NCBI GenBank assembly: GCA_036381495.1
Contig: DASVCS010000008.1
Location: 1-8,062, forward strand
Direction of reading: 5' to 3'
Length of the DNA: 8,062 bases
Origin: DASVCS01 sp036381495
Lineage (GTDB): Bacteria > Gemmatimonadota > Gemmatimonadetes > Longimicrobiales > RSA9
Positions 1 through 5,518 of this stretch are shown piece by piece; position 1 is the first letter of the stretch; each line of letters opens with the position of its first letter. The notes beneath the pieces are model-generated. The model did no database searches. It was not told where the DNA came from and saw only the letters and a list, made by a program, of their open reading frames with translations. A program made the position numbers and the translations under genes.

Positions 1-1
1 A

Positions 2-493
2 TGGGAGCGAGGTACGCCCGAACGGATCACGGCCGCGGCGCCCGATCTGGCCGAGGACGTCCCGACGATCCACCTCCGCGCGGCGCCCTACCTGCGCTGG
101 AGCCCGGAGGAGATCCGCGTCGAGGCCGGCCGGAAGTACCGACTGCTCGTGACCAACGACGACCCGAGCTCGTTCCACCAGTTCCGGCTGCACCCGCGCC
201 CCGAGGGCGAGGCGCACGGTGACGAGGACCTGCGCCACGAGCACGGGGGGACCGCCGGCCGGATCGGCGGGCTCTGGCGGCCGGGCGAGGCGCCGGCGCA
301 CGCGCATGACGGCGACCCGCCCGCGCCCCGCGACGTCTTCTTGACTCTGCCCCAGGGCGCGACGTGGGCGACGTTCGTCGAGTTCGAGGAGCCCGGGGTG
401 TACGAGTTCATGTGCCCGGTCACCAACCACTATCGGCGCGGGATGCACGGGAGGTTCGTCGTGACGCCGCGCGGGCAGGGAGGCGAGCGATGA
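2..493 (+). CDS. Cupredoxin-domain (type 1 copper) protein, 5'-truncated
   Basis: The frame is open from the left edge, so the start and any signal peptide lie outside; 163 residues are visible. The C-terminal half is a cupredoxin. The first copper-ligand His is in NDDPSSFHQF (visible residue 59), and the ligand loop is CPVTNHYRRGM, giving Cys138, His143 and Met148 in C-x4-H-x4-M spacing, followed by a closing strand GRFVV. The preceding EFEEPGVYEFMC matches the last strands of plastocyanin/azurin-like folds. Between the first His and residue 110 is an insert rich in His, Asp and Glu (His at 64, 72, 79, 81, 100 and 102). Known for the family: single-electron carriers acting outside the cytoplasm. 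The stop overlaps the next start by 4 bp (ATGA), so the gene is translationally coupled to the PQQ dehydrogenase. Serving as that enzyme's electron acceptor is inference. The ATG at 149 is internal to the domain and is not the start. Confidence 0.85.
   Translation, partial: WERGTPERITAAAPDLAEDVPTIHLRAAPYLRWSPEEIRVEAGRKYRLLVTNDDPSSFHQFRLHPRPEGEAHGDEDLRHEHGGTAGRIGGLWRPGEAPAHAHDGDPPAPRDVFLTLPQGATWATFVEFEEPGVYEFMCPVTNHYRRGMHGRFVVTPRGQGGER
477..483 (+). promoter_or_regulatory. Ribosome binding site for the PQQ dehydrogenase
   Basis: AGGGAGG lies 6 nt before the ATG at 490, inside the end of the cupredoxin gene. It decides the start: the upstream in-frame ATG at 364 lies within the cupredoxin, whereas 490 is directly followed by a signal peptide. 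Confidence 0.75.
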
Positions 494-2280
494 GGGGCTG
501 GAGGACGAAGCGGTTCGCGCGATGCAGCCTTGCGCTCGCGCTGTCCGCCGCATGCACGAGTCCGCTGAGCGCGCAGGCGGGCTCGGTCGCGGCGGCGGCC
601 GGTGCGGAGGCGTCGCCCGACAGCGTTGCACCGGAGCACGTCATCGCCCGGGCGCTGCGGTTCAACCCGGCGGCGAGCGTCACGACCGCGCGCATCCTGC
701 GCGCGCCCGTCGCCGAACCGGAGGACTGGCTCACGTATCACGGCTCCTACGCCGCACACCGGTTCAGCCGGCTCGACCAGGTCCACACGGGCAACGCGTC
801 GCGGCTGCGCGAGGCGTGGCGCATGTACCTGCCGATTCCCCACGGCTTCGAGGCGACGCCCATCGTGGCGGACGGTGTCATGTACTTCACCACCGGCGGC
901 CACACCGCCGTCTACGCGGTGGACGCGGCCACCGGCGAGGAGCTCTGGCACCGGACCTTCGAGGTGGCCGAGGACGTGCCCGCCTGCTGCGACTGGGTGA
1001 ACCGCGGCGTGGCCATCGGCGCCGGGAACGTCTACTTCGTCACGCTCGACGCGCGGTTGATCGCGCTGGACGCGCAGACCGGCGAGATCGCGTGGCAGAA
1101 GACGCTCGCTGACTGGCGCGATGGCTACACCGCGACCGTGGCGCCGCTCTTCGTGAAGGACAGGGTCATCACCGGGATCAGCGGCGGAGAGTACGGCATC
1201 CGCGGTTTCGTCGACGCCTACGACGCCCGGACGGGCGAGCGCGAGTGGCGCTTCTGGACGATCCCCGGGCCCGGCGAGCCCGGACACGAGACCTGGGGCG
1301 GCGAGCTGCCGACCTGGATGACCGGCGGCGGTCCGACCTGGGTGACCGGGTCCTACGACCCGGAGCTCGACCTGCTGTACTGGACCGTGGGCAACCCGGG
1401 TCCGGACTTCAACGGCGAGGTCCGACCGGGCGACAACCTCTACACCGACGCCGTCGTCGCCCTGGATCCCGACACCGGTGAACTCCGGTGGCACTTCCAG
1501 TGGACGCCGCACGACGTCTGGGACTACGACGGCGTGAACGAGGTGATCCTCGCCGATCTGACGATCGACGGGCGACCCGTCAAGGCGCTGATCCACGCCG
1601 ACAAGAACGCCCACTTCTATGTGCTCGACCGCACGGACGGCAGCTTCATCCAGGCGAGGCCGTTCGCGCGGCAGACGTGGGCCAAGCGGCTCGATCCGCA
1701 GACCGGCCGTCCGGTCATCGACTCGACCGCCGTGTTGACTTCGGCGCTTGAGCCCCTCTGCCCGGGTCCCGCCGGCGCCAAAGAGTGGAACCACATGGCG
1801 TACTCTCCCGAGACCGGGCTCGCCTACATCCCGGTCATCGAGAACTGCGCCGTCTTCCGGGCGGGTCAGGCGTTCTACCGCAAGGGATTGCCCTTCTGGG
1901 GCAGCGTGGCCGATCCCGCGGCGCTCGGGCCGGGCGAGTCGCACGGCGCGCTCCTGGCCTTCGATCCCGAGACGCTGGAGCCGGCCTGGCGCATCGACAC
2001 GCAGTGGCCGGTCATGTCCGGCGTGCTCACGACCGCGGGCGGGCTCGTCTTCTGGGGCGAGGCCGACGGGAAGCTCCACGCGACCGACGCGCGCACCGGA
2101 GAAGATGTCTGGACGCACGAGGCGCCGATGGGGATGCACGCGCCGCCGATGACGTACGCGGTCGACGGCACGCAGTACGTCGCGTTCCCCGTCGGCTGGG
2201 GCGGGTGGATCAACGGCTTCGCGCCGGGGCTCCGCCACGCCGACAGCGGGCATCTGATGCTCGTGTACCGGCTGCCGTGA
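490..2280 (+). CDS. PQQ-dependent alcohol/methanol-type dehydrogenase, lanthanide-type active site
   Basis: A 596-residue quinoprotein, full length for the methanol/ethanol dehydrogenase family. It oxidises an alcohol in the periplasm using PQQ; the substrate cannot be read from sequence. The N terminus is a signal peptide (Arg/Lys-rich, then hydrophobic, cleavage near LSAQA at about residue 30). Blade-end tryptophan-docking motifs recur: DAATGEELW (145-153), DAQTGEIAW (194-202), DARTGEREW (245-253), DPDTGELRW (326-334), DPETLEPAW (492-500) and DARTGEDVW (533-541). Active-site features are the adjacent cysteines Cys166-Cys167 (the vicinal disulfide under PQQ), Glu234 in GGEYGIRG, Asn302 in VGNPGPDF, and Asp345 in HDVWDYDGVN. 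Asp347, two residues after the catalytic Asp, is the residue that marks lanthanide-dependent XoxF/PedH enzymes. WN at 433-434 and the late VGWGGW motif also fit. There is no C-terminal CxxCH haem site, so it is not a quinohaemoprotein and needs an external acceptor. ATG overlaps the cupredoxin stop and has its own AGGGAGG site. Confidence 0.93.
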   Translation: MRGWRTKRFARCSLALALSAACTSPLSAQAGSVAAAAGAEASPDSVAPEHVIARALRFNPAASVTTARILRAPVAEPEDWLTYHGSYAAHRFSRLDQVHTGNASRLREAWRMYLPIPHGFEATPIVADGVMYFTTGGHTAVYAVDAATGEELWHRTFEVAEDVPACCDWVNRGVAIGAGNVYFVTLDARLIALDAQTGEIAWQKTLADWRDGYTATVAPLFVKDRVITGISGGEYGIRGFVDAYDARTGEREWRFWTIPGPGEPGHETWGGELPTWMTGGGPTWVTGSYDPELDLLYWTVGNPGPDFNGEVRPGDNLYTDAVVALDPDTGELRWHFQWTPHDVWDYDGVNEVILADLTIDGRPVKALIHADKNAHFYVLDRTDGSFIQARPFARQTWAKRLDPQTGRPVIDSTAVLTSALEPLCPGPAGAKEWNHMAYSPETGLAYIPVIENCAVFRAGQAFYRKGLPFWGSVADPAALGPGESHGALLAFDPETLEPAWRIDTQWPVMSGVLTTAGGLVFWGEADGKLHATDARTGEDVWTHEAPMGMHAPPMTYAVDGTQYVAFPVGWGGWINGFAPGLRHADSGHLMLVYRLP

Positions 2281-3122
2281 TGCATGTGCGGATCGAGCGA
2301 TCGGTCTCTGCCGTGATCGGCGCTGGGTTGGCGGGTGTGGCCGCGGCTCTCGCACCCACGGCGAGCGCGGCGCAGGACGGCGATCCGGCGACGATTGGCG
2401 CACGGTCGGACGCTGCACGGGAGGCCGCGCCCATCGTCTTCTGCGCCGGCGCCGCGAACATGCCCATGTCGCAGGCCGGCTCTCCGCCCGGCTTCGATGT
2501 CGAGATCGCGGAGGCGATCGCGGCGGAGCTGGGTCGCGCCGCGCGCTTCGAGTGGCTCGGACCGGAGTCCGATGGCGTCGATCACGCGGTCCGACAGGGC
2601 CGCTGCGACGTCGCGCTCGGCGTGCTCGCCACCGCGGGCCCGATGGTCGGCCAGCCCGTCCTTGACGGGCTGGCCCTCACGCGGCCGTATTACCGCGCGG
2701 GGTATCGCATCGTCCGGCGCCCCGACGCCGATCCGTTGCCGACCCTCGAGCATGCCGGCGACGAGCGGATCGCCGTGGAGGGCGAGTCGGTCGCCACGTT
2801 CACGCTCCGCCAGCGCGGGCGAAGGGTGTACGTGCTCTTCGACCACGCGGCGGTGCTCGAGGCCGTGGCGGACGGGCGCGTCCGCTACGGCTACCTCTGG
2901 GGGCCGCTCGCCGCCTGGCGGGCTCTCGACCGCGACGACGTGGTCCTTGCACGCGAGTTCGAGCCGGTCGACCGCTGGAGCTTCGCGCTGGCGGTCCGGG
3001 ACGACGACAGGGCCCTCCGTCGCACGCTCGATCGCGCGATCGCGCGACTCTGCGCGAATGGCACGATCGACCGCATCCTCGGCCGCTACGGTCTGCCGCC
3101 GCTCTCCGCGTCGCTGCGCTGA
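2280..3122 (+). CDS. XoxJ/MxaJ-like periplasmic binding protein associated with quinoprotein dehydrogenase
   Basis: A 280-residue secreted protein of the type II periplasmic binding fold, most like the quinoprotein-dehydrogenase-associated group (XoxJ/MxaJ, TIGR03871 from memory). The first 30 residues form a signal peptide ending near TASA-AQ. Family landmarks are in order: VFCAGAANMPMS (53-64) then GFDVEIAEAIAAELG (71-85), QGRCDVALGV (106-115), TRPYYRAGYRIV (134-145), YLWGPLAAW (205-213), and IDRILGRYGLP (263-273). Cys55 and Cys109 are placed like the disulfide pair seen in relatives. The start ATG shares one base with the dehydrogenase stop (TGATG) and has no evident Shine-Dalgarno site, so translation probably depends on re-initiation. 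Known or proposed for the family: MxaJ/XoxJ are needed for, or assist, formation of active methanol dehydrogenase rather than ABC uptake, and no permease or ATPase gene is nearby. Its exact role here is inference. Confidence 0.9.
   Translation: MHVRIERSVSAVIGAGLAGVAAALAPTASAAQDGDPATIGARSDAAREAAPIVFCAGAANMPMSQAGSPPGFDVEIAEAIAAELGRAARFEWLGPESDGVDHAVRQGRCDVALGVLATAGPMVGQPVLDGLALTRPYYRAGYRIVRRPDADPLPTLEHAGDERIAVEGESVATFTLRQRGRRVYVLFDHAAVLEAVADGRVRYGYLWGPLAAWRALDRDDVVLAREFEPVDRWSFALAVRDDDRALRRTLDRAIARLCANGTIDRILGRYGLPPLSASLR
2649..2675. repeat. Perfect 12-bp inverted repeat with 3-nt loop inside the XoxJ-like gene
   Basis: GGCCAGCCCGTC (2649-2660), loop CTT, then GACGGGCTGGCC (2664-2675) are exact reverse complements. 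In the coding frame it spells GQPVLDGLA, just before the conserved TRPYY strand, so it is part of the gene and not an insertion with its own ends. No T-tract follows, so a standard terminator is unlikely. The structure is certain; a function in slowing translation or protecting mRNA is only a guess. Confidence 0.9.
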
Positions 3123-3197
3123 GCCGGGTCCCGGTGCCGCGCGTCGATCGGGTCCACCCCCGCATCCGCTTGGAACCTGCGGCCGACGACCGAACCC

Positions 3198-3217
3198 GGC
3201 TGAGGCGGGCCTCGGCT
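3198..3217 (+). terminator. Weak hairpin, possible terminator after the XoxJ-like gene
   Basis: The arms GCTGAGG (3199-3205) and CCTCGGC (3210-3216) pair with one G-T wobble around loop CGGG, and one more wobble pair closes the stem. It lies about 75 bases after the stop codon at 3122. There is no T-tract, so intrinsic termination is doubtful. Confidence 0.2.
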
Positions 3218-3471
3218 CCGCGGTCCAGCCAGCCGCGAACGAAGCGCTCCGGGTCTTGCGGCGTACGCGGCCCGTGACGGCCGGTCCGTCAGCTCATCCG
3301 TTTCCGTGGCGGATCAGCGCGAACGTCGATCGCCACCTGGCGGGCGGGGCCGATCCGCCCACCGCCGGTCAGCCGTGCGGTGCAGGGCTCCACCCGGTCA
3401 GCGGTCGGGAGATACGCCACTCCGCTGCGGTGCTCTCGCGCACCCATCTTGCTGCACGAACCGGCCGATGC

Positions 3472-3490
3472 GCCGCTCAGCCGGAGCGGC
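3472..3490 (+). promoter_or_regulatory. Hairpin in the presumed 5' leader of the catalase gene
   Basis: GCCGCTC (3472-3478) and GAGCGGC (3484-3490) are perfect complements around a 5-nt loop, ending 18 bases before the catalase ribosome binding site. The position would allow an effect on translation or mRNA stability, but a 7-bp GC stem can arise by chance in DNA this GC-rich. Confidence 0.3.
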
Positions 3491-3508
3491 ATCCCACCCC
3501 CCGCCTCT

Positions 3509-3513
3509 GGAGG
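3509..3513 (+). promoter_or_regulatory. Ribosome binding site for the manganese catalase
   Basis: GGAGG lies 4 nt before the ATG at 3518. It supports this start over the in-frame ATG at 3380, whose extra 46 residues are not like any catalase N terminus. Confidence 0.7.
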
Positions 3514-3517
3514 CTCG

Positions 3518-4501
3518 ATGTTCCATCACGTCAAGGAGCTGCAGTTCAACGCGCGCGTTTCGGGGCCCGACCCGGCCTTCGCGAGCATGCTCCTCGAACA
3601 GTTCGGCGGCGCCAACGGCGAACTCAAGGCCGCGCTCCAGTACTTCGTCCAGTCATTCTCGGCGCGTCAGTCGCACCCGAAGCACTACGACATGCTCATG
3701 GACATCGCGACCGAGGAGTTCAGCCACCTCGAGATCGTGGGCGCGACGATCACGATGCTCCTGGACGGCACGAACAGCGAACTCAAGAACGCGGCCGAAG
3801 AGAGCGATCTGGTGCGGTTGACGCGCGGCAAGGAAGAGAAGCAGGAGATGATCCACCACGCGATGACGGACCCGCAGTTCTTCGACCTGGCCGGCGGCGG
3901 GCCGAAGCTCACGAACAGCCAGGGCGCGCCGTTCAGCGGCACGTACATCAACGCGAACGGCGACCTCACCGTCGACCTGCGGAGCGACATGGCCGCTGAG
4001 TCGCGCGCGAAGATCGTCTACGAGTACCTGCTCCAGTTCACCGACGACCCGCTCGTCAAGGACAGCCTGCGCTTCCTCATGACGCGCGAGGTCGCGCACT
4101 ACCAGATGTTCGGCGCCGCGCTCGAGACCATCCAGCCGAACTTCCCGCAGGGGCAGCTCCAGGGCGATCCACATTACAGCAACATGTACTTCAACATGTC
4201 GGATGGCGCGGGCGCACGCGGCCCGTGGAACGAGGGCGAGAACACGCTCGGCGAGGAGTGGCAGTACATCGAGGACCCGATCAAACACGTCGTCGAGACG
4301 GAGGGCATGCTGAAGCAGGGGATCAAGGGCACGGATCGTACGCCCGAGGACGTCGAGAAGATGGACCGCGAGCTGAGCCGCAAGCGGAGCCAGGAGGTCG
4401 CGAAGGCGATTCCGAAGGGTGCGAACCAGTGGTCGTCGTACGGCAAGGGCGATGCGGGGCTCGAGAGCCCGAAGGGCGTCGAGCAGCGCAAGACCCGGTA
4501 G
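3518..4501 (+). CDS. Manganese (non-haem) catalase
   Basis: A 327-residue dimanganese catalase that converts hydrogen peroxide to water and oxygen; no signal peptide is seen, so it is probably cytoplasmic. The N terminus MFHHVKELQF is typical of the family. All di-Mn ligands are present in a ferritin-like four-helix bundle: Glu35 (GGANGELKAAL), Glu67 and His70 (ATEEFSHLEIV), Glu161 (MAAESRAKIVYEYL) and His194 (REVAHYQMF), with Glu191 three residues before the last ligand. The central region NANGDLTVDLRSD (146-157) and the tail PNFPQGQLQGDP are also characteristic. Length is slightly above the usual 270-300 because of a Lys/Glu-rich C-terminal tail. It stands alone with its own GGAGG site and about 395 bases of upstream space, so it is probably a separate transcription unit. 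It may protect against peroxide from nearby redox chemistry, but that link is inference. Confidence 0.96.
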   Translation: MFHHVKELQFNARVSGPDPAFASMLLEQFGGANGELKAALQYFVQSFSARQSHPKHYDMLMDIATEEFSHLEIVGATITMLLDGTNSELKNAAEESDLVRLTRGKEEKQEMIHHAMTDPQFFDLAGGGPKLTNSQGAPFSGTYINANGDLTVDLRSDMAAESRAKIVYEYLLQFTDDPLVKDSLRFLMTREVAHYQMFGAALETIQPNFPQGQLQGDPHYSNMYFNMSDGAGARGPWNEGENTLGEEWQYIEDPIKHVVETEGMLKQGIKGTDRTPEDVEKMDRELSRKRSQEVAKAIPKGANQWSSYGKGDAGLESPKGVEQRKTR

Positions 4502-4612
4502 CACGACCGGCCAATCCGGTACCCGGAGATGATGTACACCCGGCCCGGCCTGCCGCGAGCGACGCGGCCGGACGGGCCGGCCTCACGCACCGAAGAACCG
4601 AAGCGACGATCC
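4502..4612. other. Short gap with hairpins after catalase
   Basis: Two small perfect hairpins follow the catalase stop: ACCGG / CCGGT at 4506-4520 with loop CCAAT, and GGCCGG / CCGGCC at 4566-4582 with loop ACGGG. Neither has a T-tract, so termination is possible but unproven. An in-frame ATG at 4529 could start the next gene here, but GGAG abuts it directly and the translated stretch is low-complexity. Confidence 0.45.
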
Positions 4613-5518
4613 ATGGCGACAGCGACATCATCCGATGCGAGGTCGGCGACCGTCGAGGATTACGATCGTGACCACACGACGGAAGCCTCCGCCGTTCTCG
4701 AGATCGAGTACTACACCGACCCTCTCTGCATCTGGAGCTGGGCATTCGAGCCCCAGTGGCGGCGTCTCCGCTTCGAGTTCGGCGAAGCGCTTTCGTGGCG
4801 CTACCGCGCGGGCGGCATGATTCCCGACCTGCGCCGCTACAGCGACCCGATCAACGACGCCGGCAGCCCGACCCAGATGGGCTCACACTGGTATCGCGTA
4901 CGCGACCGGTCGGGCGTGCCGATCGACGAACGGATCTGGACGGAGAACCCGCCCACCTCTTCCTATCCGGCCTCGATCGCGGTCAAGGCCGCTGAAGTGT
5001 GCGGTTTTCACATCGGCGAGTGCTACGCCCGTCGTCTTCGCGAAGCAGTCACGCTCGAGCGGCGAAACATCGCCCGCACGGATGTGCTCGTCGCCCTCGC
5101 GGTGGAGGTCGGAATCGATCCCGACGACTTCCGCCGGACGCTGGCCGACCCGGCCGTGGTCGAGGCGTTCCGGGATGACGTGAAGGAGGCGCGGTACCGC
5201 GACATCGGACGGTTTCCGGCGCTGATCCTGCGGCCGCGGCGCGGGTCCGCGGCCCTGCTCGTGGGGTGGCGGCCGTATGATGCGCTCCGGGATGCGGTCG
5301 AGCGTGTGGCGCCAAGACTCACGCCACTCCGCCGACCCGTCTGCGTGGCCCAGTACGCGTATCACTGGGGACGCGTCTCCGCCAACGAAGTCGCCGTCGC
5401 CTTCGACCTCGACCTCTCCGAGGCGCGCGATGCGCTCGCTACTTGTGTGGAATCCGGTCTGCTGCGGCGCCTGAACTTCGAGCGCGGGGTCCTGTTCGCG
5501 GCCTGCCCGGTACAATGA
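4613..5518 (+). CDS. DsbA-family thioredoxin-fold protein with CxxS motif and C-terminal winged-helix-like segment
   Basis: A 301-residue protein; an upstream in-frame ATG at 4529 would add 28 unconserved residues, and neither start has a good ribosome binding site. The thioredoxin-fold strand EIEYYTDPLC leads into the active site CIWS (Cys39, Ser42), followed by WAFEPQWRRL as in DsbA/FrnE/SpxH(YjbH)-like proteins. The helical insert contains NPPTSSYPASIAVKAAE (112-128), and Phe201-Pro202 is the likely cis-Pro loop. The second active-site Cys is Ser, so it cannot act as a simple CxxC disulfide exchanger; adapter, isomerase-like or glutathione-linked roles are possible. Residues about 247-301 (QYAYHWGRVSANEV onward, ending in strands around LLRRLNFERGVLF) resemble a winged helix. 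No signal peptide is seen, so it is probably cytoplasmic. The stop overlaps the next gene's start by 4 bp. Exact function is unknown. Confidence 0.85.
   Translation: MATATSSDARSATVEDYDRDHTTEASAVLEIEYYTDPLCIWSWAFEPQWRRLRFEFGEALSWRYRAGGMIPDLRRYSDPINDAGSPTQMGSHWYRVRDRSGVPIDERIWTENPPTSSYPASIAVKAAEVCGFHIGECYARRLREAVTLERRNIARTDVLVALAVEVGIDPDDFRRTLADPAVVEAFRDDVKEARYRDIGRFPALILRPRRGSAALLVGWRPYDALRDAVERVAPRLTPLRRPVCVAQYAYHWGRVSANEVAVAFDLDLSEARDALATCVESGLLRRLNFERGVLFAACPVQ

Larger units (their letters stand above)
3123..3517. other. Intergenic region between the dehydrogenase unit and catalase
   Basis: 395 bases with no convincing gene. Frames that stay open here give Arg/Pro/Ala-rich products typical of GC-rich shadows. 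It contains three modest hairpins: 3198-3217 (8 pairs with two G-T wobbles, loop CGGG), 3342-3360 (GGGCGG / CCGCCC, 7-nt loop) and 3472-3490 (described separately). None is followed by a T-run. No clear sigma-70 promoter can be read, although a catalase promoter is expected here. Confidence 0.7.

Noticed and set aside
430..2418. 662-codon open frame on the minus strand opposite the PQQ dehydrogenase
   Set aside because: Arg/Val/Pro-rich shadow typical of GC-rich DNA; the + strand frame holds an unmistakable family with all active-site motifs.
3124..3134. CCGGG-T-CCCGG palindrome right after the XoxJ-like stop as a terminator
   Set aside because: The one-base loop forces opening to a 4-bp stem, and no T-run follows.
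3342..3360. GGGCGG / CCGCCC hairpin as a terminator
   Set aside because: Six pairs, no T-tract, and such stems are frequent by chance at this GC content.
2335..3999. 554-codon + strand frame spanning the binding protein, the gap and the catalase
   Set aside because: It overlaps two recognisable genes in a wrong frame and its product is low-complexity Arg/Ser-rich.
3653..4504. 283-codon minus-strand frame opposite the catalase
   Set aside because: Shadow of the catalase gene; Leu/Arg/Val-rich with no recognisable motif.
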